From Demequina sp. NBRC 110053 (GTDB lineage Bacteria > Actinomycetota > Actinomycetes > Actinomycetales > Demequinaceae): a stretch of DNA of 64,000 nucleotides. The notes below the pieces were generated by a model, which had not been told where the DNA came from, did not search any database, and was given only the letters and a program-made list of their open reading frames with translations. The translations under genes were made by a program, and so were the position numbers. Positions 30,712-38,887 of this stretch are shown piece by piece; positions within the stretch are counted from its first letter, which is position 1, and every line of letters starts with the position of its first letter. Where the stretch lies: contig NZ_BBRJ01000002.1 in the NCBI RefSeq assembly GCF_002090095.1, positions 434,001 through 498,000 on the forward strand. Direction: 5' to 3'.

Positions 30712-30846
30712 TCAGCGCGCGAGAACTCCGCGCGCCGCGTCCTGCAGGAATGCCTCGGCGATGCGTGTCGCACGACGGGGATCGCCAGGCAGCAGGACGT
30801 CGCCGGCGAAGGCGCCGTCGGGTGCGGAGATATGCGGGGTGGACAC
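30712..30846 (-). pseudogene. deoD: 5' remnant of purine-nucleoside phosphorylase (deoD)
   Basis: The minus-strand frame from the GTG at 30846 encodes 44 residues beginning [25 protein letters not shown], continuing [10 protein letters not shown] and then ending at a stop. This is the N-terminus of DeoD (family pattern TPHIxAxxGdfAdxVLxPGDPxRAkxIAexFLedA), normally about 235 residues. The remaining nine tenths is missing. The 190 bp downstream (30521-30711) shows no continuation in any frame that I can see. It is a decay relic or a truncated copy, with no promoter or ribosome binding site visible. Confidence 0.7.
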
Positions 30847-30868
30847 GAGCCTGAGCGTCGACCCGGCG

Positions 30869-31705
30869 TCAGACGCGGTCGAACGTGTCCGGGTTGGGTC
30901 CCTGGCGCCCGTCCTCCCCGCGGTCGAGGCCGTTGATGCGCTCCATCTGCTCGTCGGACAGGCCGAAGTCGAAGATCGCGAAGTTCTCCTCCATGCGCTC
31001 GCGGTGCATCGACTTGGGGAAGATGATGTCCCCGCGCTGCACGTGCCAGCGCAGCACCACCTGAGACGGCTCCCGACCCAGCTCGGACGCGATCTCCCGG
31101 ATGGTCGGATCGTCAACGGCCTCGCCCTTGGCAAGCGGCCCCCAGGCCTCGACCGCGATGGCGTGCTCGTGCGAGGCGGCGCGCGCGGCGTCGTTGCGGA
31201 AGAACGGGTGCGCCTCGATCTGGTTGACCACGGGCGCGACGCCCGTCGCGGAGATGATCCGCTCGAGGTGGTCCGGCTGGAAGTTCGACACGCCGACGGA
31301 GGTCACGCGGCCCGTCTCCTGCAGCTCGAGCATCACCTTCCACGTTCCCTCGATGTCGCCGTCGTACTGGGTGGGCAGCGGCCAGTGGATAAGGAACAGG
31401 TCCACGCGGTCCAGGCCCAGCTTGTCCATCGTCTCGTCGAACGAGCGCAGGGCGTCGTCGCGCTCGTGCTTCGAGTTGGTGAGCTTCGAGGTGACGTAGA
31501 TGTCGTCGCGAGGGATGCCGGAGTCCGCGATGGCGCGCCCGACGCCCTCCTCGTTCTGATATCCCTGCGCGGTGTCGATGTGGCGGTAGCCCACCTCGAG
31601 CGCGGTCGCGACCGTGGACGCGGCCTCATCGGGCGGCACCTGGAAGGTGCCGAAGCCCAGCTGAGGGATGATGGTGCCGTCGTTGAGCGTCACTGTTGAG
31701 GTCAT
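30869..31705 (-). CDS. Aldo/keto reductase
   Basis: A 278-residue NADPH-dependent reductase of the AKR5-like (2,5-diketo-gluconate reductase) group. Seen: the tetrad elements in [13 protein letters not shown] (Asp, Tyr), VTSKL (Lys) and FLIHWPLP (His); [22 protein letters not shown]; and the cofactor motif [16 protein letters not shown]. The physiological substrate is unknown. No Shine-Dalgarno sequence is seen before the ATG. It lies downstream of tetR on the same strand, separated by a strong hairpin, so probably not cotranscribed. Confidence 0.92.
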   Translation of the reverse strand: MTSTVTLNDGTIIPQLGFGTFQVPPDEAASTVATALEVGYRHIDTAQGYQNEEGVGRAIADSGIPRDDIYVTSKLTNSKHERDDALRSFDETMDKLGLDRVDLFLIHWPLPTQYDGDIEGTWKVMLELQETGRVTSVGVSNFQPDHLERIISATGVAPVVNQIEAHPFFRNDAARAASHEHAIAVEAWGPLAKGEAVDDPTIREIASELGREPSQVVLRWHVQRGDIIFPKSMHRERMEENFAIFDFGLSDEQMERINGLDRGEDGRQGPNPDTFDRV

Positions 31706-31714
31706 GGTCGGGGC

Positions 31715-31760
31715 AACCCGCGCATCGGCGAGGACATTCCGCGCGGCCGATGCGCGGGTT
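31715..31760 (-). terminator. Perfect 15-bp hairpin after tetR
   Basis: AACCCGCGCATCGGC (31715-31729) and GCCGATGCGCGGGTT (31746-31760) are perfectly complementary around a 16-nt loop. The hairpin abuts the tetR stop codon. Each arm contains the iterated word GCATCGGC/GCCGATGC. Confidence 0.65.
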
Positions 31761-32353
31761 CAGTCGAGCGCGAGGTACCGGTCGAGCACGGGGCCAAGCT
31801 CGTCGAGGAGAGCCTCACGCGGCATCGTCACCAGATGCGGCAGCCGAAACACGTAGCGGGCGATGGCGACTCCGAGCATGTGGGAGCCCAGGAGAACGAG
31901 CCCAGCATCCGCCCTCTCGCCGGTGTACTCCCGATCCATTACCCCTCCGCCGAGCGCACGTCGCACCGCCACCGGCACCTCCGAGGCGGCGACGCTCGAC
32001 CGCACGAGAGCCCTGAGGATGGGACCCGTCTCGTGGTCCTCCCACAGGTCGAGGTATCCCGCGGCCAGGCGGCGCCCGCGGCCGGGCGACTCGTCCCCGA
32101 GCACGGCGGCGATCCGTCCTGCCATGGGGGTGCGATCCAGGACGGTCGCCGTGAAGAGGCCCTCCTTGTCGCCGAACCAATGACGGATCATGCCGGCGTC
32201 GACACCCGCGCGCTCCGCGACGGCACGCATGGAAGCACGCTCGTACCCACGCTCGGCGAACAGCGCGAGCGCCGCGTCGAGGATCGCCTCGCGCGTATCA
32301 GCGTCTCCGGGACGCCGCCCACGGCGTCGTTCGCCCTGCGCAGACATGGCCAT
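31760..32353 (-). CDS. TetR family transcriptional regulator
   Basis: A 197-residue repressor. Seen: an N-terminal TetR helix-turn-helix (TREAILDAALALFAERGYE... RAVAERAGVDAGMIRHWFGDKEGLF) and a C-terminal ligand domain of the TetR_C type (DLWEDHETGPILRALVRSS, ending MPREALLDELGPVLDRYLALD). It is divergent from an ABC-2 exporter that it probably controls. The ATG at 32353 lies 6 nt after TACCAT; a second in-frame ATG is two codons later. Confidence 0.88.
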   Translation of the reverse strand: MAMSAQGERRRGRRPGDADTREAILDAALALFAERGYERASMRAVAERAGVDAGMIRHWFGDKEGLFTATVLDRTPMAGRIAAVLGDESPGRGRRLAAGYLDLWEDHETGPILRALVRSSVAASEVPVAVRRALGGGVMDREYTGERADAGLVLLGSHMLGVAIARYVFRLPHLVTMPREALLDELGPVLDRYLALD

Positions 32354-32359
32354 CCCGGC

Positions 32360-32398
32360 ATGGTAGTCGCACCGGTTGCCTATTTCCACGAGTGTGGA
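32360..32398. promoter_or_regulatory. tetR leaderless -10 and candidate TetR operator
   Basis: On the minus strand TACCAT (32365-32360) is 6 nt before the tetR ATG. TCCAC-GAGT-GTGGA (32385-32398) is a perfect 5-bp-arm dyad in the divergent gap, about 45 bp before the exporter ATPase gene. Binding there could control both directions. Confidence 0.4.
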
Positions 32399-32442
32399 GT
32401 TAACTGGGACGCATCGCACCGTTCGCCGAGGAGAGGCCGTCC

Positions 32443-33339
32443 ATGACCGAGCAGTCCAGCGTGATCGACGTCCAGGGGCTGACGAAGTCCTACGGCAGGT
32501 TCAAGGCCCTGAACGGGGTCGACCTCACGGTCGCGAAGGGCGAGGTGCACGGCTTCCTCGGCCCCAACGGCGCCGGGAAGTCGACGACCATCCGCGTGCT
32601 CCTCGGCCTGCTCAAGGCCGACGGTGGCACGGTCTCGCTGCTCGGTGGCGACCCCTGGAAGGACGTCGTCGAGCTCCACCGCCGGCTCGCCTACGTGCCC
32701 GGTGACGTGTCGCTGTGGCCAAGCATGACCGGGGGCGAGGCCATCGACCTACTGGGCAGCCTGCGCGGGAGTCTCGACGAGGGCCGCCGCAAGGACCTGG
32801 TGGAGCGCTTCGAGCTCGACACCTCCAAGCGGGGGCGCCAGTACAGCAAGGGCAACCGGCAGAAGGTCGCGCTCGTCGCAGCGCTCGCCTCGGATGCCGA
32901 GCTGCTCATCCTCGACGAGCCCACCTCTGGCCTCGACCCTCTCATGGAGCAGGTGTTCCAGGAGACCGTGCGCGAGGCGAAGGACCGCGGCGTCTCGATC
33001 CTGCTCAGCAGCCACATCATGTCCGAGGTCGAGACGCTCACGGACCGCCTCAGCATCATCCGCGACGGCGTCATCGTGCAGACCGGCACGCTGGACGATC
33101 TGCGCACGGATACCCAGACGTCCATCGACGTGGTGCTCGAGCGCGTGCCAGACGCCACCGAGCTGGCGCCGCTCGAGAGCGTGACCATCAACGGGCACCG
33201 CGTCACAGCGTCGGTCGACCCCGACAAGGTGGGCGAAGCGATGAAGGTGCTCGCGCCGTACGGCATGTCGAAGCTCGCCGTCGAGCCCGCGAGCCTCGAG
33301 AGCCTCTTCCTCAGGCTCTACGAGGAGACCCGCGCGTGA
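32443..33339 (+). CDS. ABC-2 type exporter, ATP-binding protein
   Basis: A 298-residue ATPase. Seen: Walker A GPNGAGKST, Q-loop region YVPGDVSLWPSMTGGEA, signature YSKGNRQKV (SKGNRQK instead of LSGGQ, a known variant of this exporter subfamily), Walker B LLILDEPTSGLDP, and H-loop LSSHIMSEVE. The C-terminal extension is of the DrrA/tripartite exporter kind. GAGGAGAGG precedes the ATG. The stop overlaps the permease start (GTGA). The likely cargo is a drug or lipid-like molecule, unknown. Confidence 0.9.
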   Translation: MTEQSSVIDVQGLTKSYGRFKALNGVDLTVAKGEVHGFLGPNGAGKSTTIRVLLGLLKADGGTVSLLGGDPWKDVVELHRRLAYVPGDVSLWPSMTGGEAIDLLGSLRGSLDEGRRKDLVERFELDTSKRGRQYSKGNRQKVALVAALASDAELLILDEPTSGLDPLMEQVFQETVREAKDRGVSILLSSHIMSEVETLTDRLSIIRDGVIVQTGTLDDLRTDTQTSIDVVLERVPDATELAPLESVTINGHRVTASVDPDKVGEAMKVLAPYGMSKLAVEPASLESLFLRLYEETRA

Positions 33340-34979
33340 CCACCGCCCCAGCCATAGCATCGGCCCTGCCGACCCCGCACCGCGACCGCGGCGCGACGAC
33401 CGGCGCCCGCCTGCTGCTGCGCACCTCGCTCAAGCACGACGGCCGCCTCATGGCGCCGTGGGTCCTCCTCATCACGGTGCTGTCGGTGTCCTCGGTCATC
33501 GCGTATCCGCTGGTGTTTCCCGACCAGACCGAACGCGAGGGACTGCAGCAGGCCGTTGCAGCCAACCCCGCCATCGGGCTCATCTTCGGCCCGCCCACCG
33601 ATCTACTCACCACGGACGGCTTCAACGCGTGGCGCACGCTCGCGCTCGGCGGCTTCCTCGCCGCGATGGGCGCCATCTTCACCGTCACGCGCGCCACGCG
33701 TGTGCAGGAGGACTCGGGCCAGGCGGAGCTGCTCGCCTCGGGTGTCATGGGCCGGTCCACCCGCCTCCTCACTGGAGTCGCCATGGCCCTCATCGCGGGC
33801 GTCATCACCGGCGTGCTTGCCGGCGCGCTCACCGTGCTGTGCGGCGGAGGCGCCGAGGCCTCGTGGCTGCTGGCCTGCACGTGGACGGTCACCGGCTGGA
33901 TGTTCGCCGGTTTCGCGGCCGTCGCGGCGCAGATCGGCGCCGACGCGCGCACCTCGACGGCCCTGTCGATCTCGACCCTGGGCACACTTTTCATCCTGCG
34001 CGGCTTCGCCTACTCCATCGAGGCGCCCGAGTGGACCATCTGGATCAACCCCTTGGGCTGGATGCAGGAGACGCAGCCGGCCGGCGAGAACCTGTGGTGG
34101 CCGCTTGCACTCGGTGTCGCGCTCACCGGGATCCTGCTCGCCGTCGCCTTTCGACTCGAGGGGTCGCGCGACTTCGGTCAGGGCCTCCTCAAGCCCGGCC
34201 CGGGCCCTGATCGGGGCCGTGCCCGCGGCCCGTGGGGACTCGCGTGGCGGCTGTCGAAGGGATCGGCGCTGACGTGGACCGACGCGTTCGTGCTGCTGGG
34301 GTTCATCTTCGGCTACTTCGCGACATCCATCGTCGACCTCATCGAACCGGGCAGCCCCATGGCCGCGGCGCTGGCGGGCGGCAGTGGTTCAGCGGACGTG
34401 CTCGTCGCGTCCTTCCTGGTGATGATCCTGTCGATGATCGGCATCTTCGCCGCCATCCCGAGCGTCCAGGTGATGCTGCGCGTGCGCTCCGAGGAGATGG
34501 AGGACCGTGTCGAGCCGGTCATGGCCGGCTCGGTGTCGCGCCCGCGCTATTACGGCGCGAACGTGCTGCTCGCGCTCGTCCTGCCCGTGCTCTACATGGC
34601 GGTCGCTGGCGCCGTCGTGGCGCTCCTTGCCGCGCGCTCCGACCTGGGGGTCGAGTTCCGCGAGGTGTGGGTGCAGGCGATGACGATCGTCCCGGCGATC
34701 TGGACTCTCGTGGCAGTGTCGGTGCTCGTCGTCGGCGCGCGCCCCAAGGTCGCGGTCGCCGCATGGGCCGGGGTGGTCGCGGCGTTCGTGCTCACGCTCC
34801 TGGGCCCGTCGTTCGGCCTGCCCGACTGGGCGCTCGGCATCTCGCCGGTGTGGCACGTTCCCGACGTCCTGCTTTCAGATCCCGATTGGACGGGCCTCAT
34901 GTGGGTGTCGCTGTTCACGCTGGGATTCACCGCCATCGGCTTCGCCGGATTCAGGCGCCGAGACCTGGCGGTCGAGTAG
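33336..34979 (+). CDS. ABC-2 type exporter permease (two-lobed)
   Basis: A 547-residue membrane protein with about 12 hydrophobic segments in two halves separated by a cytoplasmic Gly/Pro/Arg-rich linker (about residues 285-310). It corresponds to two fused six-helix ABC-2 permease domains, as in the tripartite polyketide-antibiotic exporter family. The GTG at 33336 overlaps the ATPase stop by 4 bp. With the divergent TetR regulator it forms a typical inducible efflux cassette. Confidence 0.85.
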   Translation: MTTAPAIASALPTPHRDRGATTGARLLLRTSLKHDGRLMAPWVLLITVLSVSSVIAYPLVFPDQTEREGLQQAVAANPAIGLIFGPPTDLLTTDGFNAWRTLALGGFLAAMGAIFTVTRATRVQEDSGQAELLASGVMGRSTRLLTGVAMALIAGVITGVLAGALTVLCGGGAEASWLLACTWTVTGWMFAGFAAVAAQIGADARTSTALSISTLGTLFILRGFAYSIEAPEWTIWINPLGWMQETQPAGENLWWPLALGVALTGILLAVAFRLEGSRDFGQGLLKPGPGPDRGRARGPWGLAWRLSKGSALTWTDAFVLLGFIFGYFATSIVDLIEPGSPMAAALAGGSGSADVLVASFLVMILSMIGIFAAIPSVQVMLRVRSEEMEDRVEPVMAGSVSRPRYYGANVLLALVLPVLYMAVAGAVVALLAARSDLGVEFREVWVQAMTIVPAIWTLVAVSVLVVGARPKVAVAAWAGVVAAFVLTLLGPSFGLPDWALGISPVWHVPDVLLSDPDWTGLMWVSLFTLGFTAIGFAGFRRRDLAVE

Positions 34980-34994
34980 GGCCGATGCGGCCGC

Positions 34995-35327
34995 TCAGCT
35001 CCCGCGATACGTCGAGTAGGCGAAGGGGCTCAGGAGCAGGGGCACGTGGTAGTGGCTGCCGCCGGCGACCTCGAAGGTGATGAGCACCTCGGGATAGAAC
35101 GTCGCGACATCTCGCGTCGAGAAGTACATCCCGGTATCGAAGCGCACCTGGTAGACGCCTTCATCGAGCCGATCGGGCCCCAGATCGCCGATGCGGCCAT
35201 CCGCGTCGGTGACGCCTGAGGCAACGGGCTCCCAGCCCTCGCCTCCTCGCTCCGACAGTGTCACGGCGACGCCTGCTGCCGGTTCTCCGCTCACCGCGTC
35301 GAGGACGTGAGTGGTGACGAAGCTCAT
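34995..35327 (-). CDS. uraH: 5-hydroxyisourate hydrolase (transthyretin-like)
   Basis: A 110-residue protein that hydrolyses the uricase product 5-hydroxyisourate to OHCU. Seen: THVLDAVSGEPA at the N-terminus (family HVLD motif), GRIGDLG, FYPEVLITFEV, HYHVPLLLSPFAYSTYRGS with the diagnostic C-terminal YRGS. It overlaps the uraD stop by 4 bp (ATGA) and is the second gene of uraD-uraH. It lies 9 kb from the uricase gene. Confidence 0.96.
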   Translation of the reverse strand: MSFVTTHVLDAVSGEPAAGVAVTLSERGGEGWEPVASGVTDADGRIGDLGPDRLDEGVYQVRFDTGMYFSTRDVATFYPEVLITFEVAGGSHYHVPLLLSPFAYSTYRGS

Positions 35328-35791
35328 GCGCTCTGCCCGATCTCTCTCAACCTTGCGGCGGCGATCTGCCGCAGCTGCTCGGCGGTCTCCTCTGTCTCCT
35401 CGGCGGGGTCGTTCAGCAGCCGGCGCTCGAGCTCCTCGACGATGTCACGCCGGTCGCGACCGGCCGCGCGGATCAGGAACACGCGGCCGAACTGCGCCTC
35501 GTACCGCTCGTTTCCCTCGCGCAGCTGCTCGGCGAGCTGCTCGTCCGCATCGTCGCTCGCGGCCTGCTCGGCGCGACTGAAGCGAGCCTCGGCACCCTCG
35601 CCCGAGGCTCGTTCGCCGATGCGCGGATGCGCCGCGAGCGCCTCGTCGATCTCGTCCTCGCTCAAGGGGGTGGCGACGTCCATCGCCGCCTCGACCAGCG
35701 CATCGGCGCTGTCGAAGTCCTGCCCCGCCAGCGCATCGGCCACGCGCTCGACGCGCAGCGCGTGCAGCAGCTGCTCTCGCTCGAACCTCAT
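35324..35791 (-). CDS. uraD: 2-oxo-4-hydroxy-4-carboxy-5-ureidoimidazoline (OHCU) decarboxylase
   Basis: A 155-residue helical enzyme that decarboxylates OHCU to S-allantoin. Seen: HPRIGERA, the conserved active-site block with His and Glu, the following FSRAEQAAS, and EAQFGRVFLIRAAGRDRRDIVEELERRL (family pattern FxxxFGxxFLIxAxGR with the substrate-binding Arg). The start is set by TACGAT 6 nt upstream. It is divergent from the MobA-like gene with only 23 bp between the ATGs. Confidence 0.95.
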   Translation of the reverse strand: MRFEREQLLHALRVERVADALAGQDFDSADALVEAAMDVATPLSEDEIDEALAAHPRIGERASGEGAEARFSRAEQAASDDADEQLAEQLREGNERYEAQFGRVFLIRAAGRDRRDIVEELERRLLNDPAEETEETAEQLRQIAAARLREIGQSA

Positions 35792-35797
35792 GCGCCC

Positions 35798-35807
35798 ATC
35801 GTAGGGT
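35798..35807. promoter_or_regulatory. Overlapping divergent -10 hexamers (uraD and MobA-like gene)
   Basis: The 10-base run ATCGTAGGGT contains TACGAT on the minus strand (35803-35798, 6 nt before uraD) and TAGGGT on the plus strand (35802-35807, 7 nt before the MobA-like gene). They share two base pairs, so both promoters cannot be occupied at once. Each -35 would fall inside the opposite gene. Confidence 0.5.
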
Positions 35808-35814
35808 GAGGCGC

Positions 35815-36372
35815 ATGGATGTCACAGGAGTGGTGCTCGCGGCGGGGGCGGGCGAGCGCGCCGGCGGGGCGAAGGCGCTGCGAACCGCGCCCGACGGCAC
35901 GCCGTGGCTTTCGATCGCCTGCGAGGCGCTGCGCGACGCGGGATGCCGCGAGGTGATCGTCGTGCTGGGCGCTCAGGCCGAGGAGGCCGCCACGCTGGTC
36001 CCTCGCGGGACACTGCCAGTGGTCGCCACAGACTGGCACGAGGGGCAGTCGGCCTCCCTCAAGGTCGGGCTGGCGGCGGCCGCGACGTCGAGCGCTGACG
36101 CGGTGCTGCTGACGCTGGTCGACCTTCCGGGGCAGACGGCGGCCGCGGGGCGGAGGGTCATGGCGGTAGGCGCGGACGACCCGCGCGGGACCCTCGCGCG
36201 CGCACACTATGACGGCGCTCCCGGGCATCCGGTCCTGCTGGGCCGCGATCACTGGACAGAGATCGCGCAGTCCGCCGAGGGCGACCGCGGAGCGCGAGAG
36301 TACCTGCGCGACCACCTCGTCTTCGAGGTCGACTGCTCGGACCTGGGGGGCGGAGCGGACCAGGACGTCTGA
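35815..36372 (+). CDS. MobA-like nucleotidyltransferase (molybdenum cofactor modification)
   Basis: A 185-residue NTP-transferase with the start VVLAAGAGERAGGAKAL (pattern LAAGxGxRxGxxK) and DAVLLTLVDLPGQ (metal-binding Asp). MocA/MobA relatives attach CMP or GMP to molybdopterin. The purine setting suggests supplying molybdopterin cytosine dinucleotide to xanthine dehydrogenase, as MocA does; this is inference. The ATG at 35815 is preferred to a GTG at 35806 because TAGGGT precedes it by 7 nt. It is convergent with the lipid kinase gene. Confidence 0.78.
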   Translation: MDVTGVVLAAGAGERAGGAKALRTAPDGTPWLSIACEALRDAGCREVIVVLGAQAEEAATLVPRGTLPVVATDWHEGQSASLKVGLAAAATSSADAVLLTLVDLPGQTAAAGRRVMAVGADDPRGTLARAHYDGAPGHPVLLGRDHWTEIAQSAEGDRGAREYLRDHLVFEVDCSDLGGGADQDV

Positions 36373-36376
36373 GCCG

Positions 36377-37336
36377 CTACTCCTGCGGTGCGCGCACGAG
36401 GATCGCGCCCGGCTGGATGCTGAAGGCGACCTTGTCGCACTCGCCCACGTCCTCGCCGTCCAGCTCCAGCATGCGAGGCTTCTCGAAGTCGACCGTCACG
36501 GCGGCGACGCGGCGATGCGTGACGGACTCGCTGCTCTCCGCGCTGTCCGATGCCCCGACCAGCCGCTTGAGGCCGTTGTCCCACACCATCGACCTCATGG
36601 TGTCGAGCCACCCTGCCAGTCCGTCCGCGCTGAGCACCAGCAGGTCCAGCTCGCCGTCCGACGGGTCCGCGTCAGGCAGCAGCGTGACGCCGCCCGTGAG
36701 TATGCCGCAGTTGCCCACGATGACGGTGTGGGCGTCCTCGGTGCGGCGCTCCTCCTCGTCGATCGACAGGCCCATCTCGATGACGTCGCTCGCGGACACC
36801 GCCCGGCCGAGCGACTCGACGTAGGCGAGCCAGCCCACCTTGCCCTTGAGGTCCTCATCGGTCTCGGTGATCATGTTCGCGTCCACGCCCACGCCGGCCA
36901 TCACGGTGAACGCCATGCGTTGCGCTTCGCCCTCGATCTCTGCGCCGATCCACGCGAGGTCGACGGTGCGGGTCTGCCCACCCAGCACCACCTCAAGCGC
37001 CTTGCCGATGTCGTTCAGCGGCACGTCCAGGTTGCGGGCCAAGAGATTGCCGGTGCCACGCGGCACGATGCCGAGCGCGGCCTCCGCGCCCGTGTCCGCG
37101 AGGCACTCGGCCACCGCGCGCACCGTGCCGTCGCCGCCGGCCGCGACCACGACATCCGCCCCGGCGTCGAGCGCGGCTTGGGTCATGCTGTGGCCCGGGT
37201 CCTCGACTGAGGTCTCGTACCAGGCGACCTCGACCTGCGGTCGTTCCTCGAGGAGCGGCGCCAGCGCCTCCTCGAGGTCGTCTCGGCTGGTCTTCGTCGG
37301 GTTGAGGACCATGCCGATGTGCTGAGGAGTGCTCAC
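36377..37336 (-). CDS. Diacylglycerol kinase-like lipid kinase (YegS/BmrU family)
   Basis: A 319-residue soluble lipid kinase. Seen: MVLNPTKTSRDD at the N-terminus, the nucleotide motif VVAAGGDGTVRAVAE, PRGTGNLLARNL, and a C-terminal beta domain with VGNCGILTGGVTLLPDADPSDGELDLLVL. Members phosphorylate diacylglycerol, phosphatidylglycerol or related lipids. The GTG start lies 6 nt after TATCCT. It shares no obvious process with its purine neighbours. Confidence 0.9.
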   Translation of the reverse strand: MSTPQHIGMVLNPTKTSRDDLEEALAPLLEERPQVEVAWYETSVEDPGHSMTQAALDAGADVVVAAGGDGTVRAVAECLADTGAEAALGIVPRGTGNLLARNLDVPLNDIGKALEVVLGGQTRTVDLAWIGAEIEGEAQRMAFTVMAGVGVDANMITETDEDLKGKVGWLAYVESLGRAVSASDVIEMGLSIDEEERRTEDAHTVIVGNCGILTGGVTLLPDADPSDGELDLLVLSADGLAGWLDTMRSMVWDNGLKRLVGASDSAESSESVTHRRVAAVTVDFEKPRMLELDGEDVGECDKVAFSIQPGAILVRAPQE

Positions 37337-37342
37337 CGGCCC

Positions 37343-37348
37343 AGGATA
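37343..37348 (-). promoter_or_regulatory. -10 hexamer of a leaderless lipid-kinase promoter
   Basis: TATCCT on the minus strand, 6 nt before the GTG start at 37336. Confidence 0.45.
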
Positions 37349-37411
37349 GATGCAGCGAACCTGTGCATGCTCGATGCGGTTGCCGCATCGATGAGCACCG
37401 GCGCGAGCCGG

Positions 37412-38839
37412 TCAGTCCGCACTGGCGAAGAACCGCTTGAGCGCAGGGACGCGCCTGATGAGCAGCTGATCGATGAGCAGGAGCGCGATCACCGAGAGGC
37501 CGAACAGCGGCAGGAACAAGCCGAGGGCCACCACGATCAGGGCGGTCACCCAGTTGGTGAGAACCGGGAGCTTCGCCTTGGGAGCGCCCGTGGTGCCGCG
37601 CGCATAGCCCCGGCGCTTCCACCACATCACAGGACCGGATACGCACATGAAGATGATGCCCAGGCAGAAGGCCGTCGTGATGACGGTGTTGAGCTCTCCG
37701 AAGCGGCGACCTTCGTGCCCCGCGATGCCTTGAGCGACTGCCTTGGCGGCGAGCGAGTAGTCGTCGTACCCGTACGTTGCCGCAACTTCGCCCGAGTACT
37801 GGTCGACGTGCACCACCTTCTCGAGGGAGGGATCGTTCTCGGAGGGGTTGCCGGCGTTGTACCACATGGTGGCCATCACCGAGTAGACGCCCGTCTCGTC
37901 TGCTGGGTACATCACGAGGTACGGCTCCAAAGCGCCCTCGGCGCGGGCGGCAGCCGTCGCCGTGTCGACCGACACCGAGGTCCCCACGGCCGCGGCGCTC
38001 TCCGCCGTCTCCGCCTCGGCGATGGTCCACCCGGCAGACGCGGAGGAGCCGTGCGAGGCCTCGATCTGCTCGCCGAGGGTCGACTCGGCGCCGTGGTCGT
38101 CGGACCACAGCGACGTCTCTCCCTTGGTCGCGAGCTCCTGTGCCTTCGAGCCCCAGACGGAGGTCCATGGCAGCCCGGACACGACGAGGAACAGGATCCC
38201 GACCCCCAGGCCTGCTCCGACCCATGCGTGCATCCACCGCGTCCGAGCACCGCGGGTGCGAGCTCGGCGGGCCTTCGCGCGGGCTGCTCGGCCCTTGAAG
38301 AAGAGGATGAAGCCGGTGATCGCGAGCACGATCGCCCAGCATGCGCCGAGTTCGATGATCCGTTCGCCCCACGTCCCCGACATCAGGGTGCCGTGGGTCG
38401 TGACGGCCCAGTCGGACAGCAGATCGGACGGAGCGAGGTCCCCGGTGATCTCTGCCGAGTAGGGATCGACGTAGACGTTGCGGGACTCGCCCGCGGCATC
38501 CATGTGGAAGACCGTCGCGCGGCCGGCGAGGCTGTCCTGCACGGACAGCACCGTCCACTCGGGGAACTCGGTGACGACCGCCTCCTCCTGGGCGGACAGC
38601 GGCAGCCGCTCCTGGCCAGCCGGAACCTCGACCTGCAGCACCCCTGGGTGCATGACAGCGTCGACCTGCGCGCGGAAGAGATAGATCAGACCGGTGACAG
38701 CCAGAGTCAGCAGGACCGGGATGACGATCAGCGAGCCGTAGAAGTGCCATCGCCAGAAGGCCCCGAACCAGTTGCTGCGGCGCAGGACGGCTCGGGCGGG
38801 GATGTCGTCGCGCGCAGGTGCCGCGGTCTCGGTGCTCAT
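37412..38839 (-). CDS. PepSY-associated transmembrane protein
   Basis: A 475-residue membrane protein of the PepSY_TM class. Seen: an N-terminal transmembrane segment after FGAFWRWHFYGSLIVIPVLLTL, a first external PepSY-like stretch (NVYVDPYSAEITGDL), a central pair of helices flanking an Arg/Ala-rich cytoplasmic loop, a second external PepSY stretch (VVHVDQYSGEVAATYGYDDYS) and C-terminal helices with MWWKRRGYARG. Conserved histidines in WHFYG and WAVTTHGTLM suggest haem or metal contact. Relatives are linked to iron/siderophore uptake and reductase roles. AGAAGAG precedes the ATG. Confidence 0.82.
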   Translation of the reverse strand: MSTETAAPARDDIPARAVLRRSNWFGAFWRWHFYGSLIVIPVLLTLAVTGLIYLFRAQVDAVMHPGVLQVEVPAGQERLPLSAQEEAVVTEFPEWTVLSVQDSLAGRATVFHMDAAGESRNVYVDPYSAEITGDLAPSDLLSDWAVTTHGTLMSGTWGERIIELGACWAIVLAITGFILFFKGRAARAKARRARTRGARTRWMHAWVGAGLGVGILFLVVSGLPWTSVWGSKAQELATKGETSLWSDDHGAESTLGEQIEASHGSSASAGWTIAEAETAESAAAVGTSVSVDTATAAARAEGALEPYLVMYPADETGVYSVMATMWYNAGNPSENDPSLEKVVHVDQYSGEVAATYGYDDYSLAAKAVAQGIAGHEGRRFGELNTVITTAFCLGIIFMCVSGPVMWWKRRGYARGTTGAPKAKLPVLTNWVTALIVVALGLFLPLFGLSVIALLLIDQLLIRRVPALKRFFASAD

Positions 38840-38887
38840 AGGGCTCTTCTCACGTCATCGGGAGGCGTCGATCGCCGTGCGGGCACT

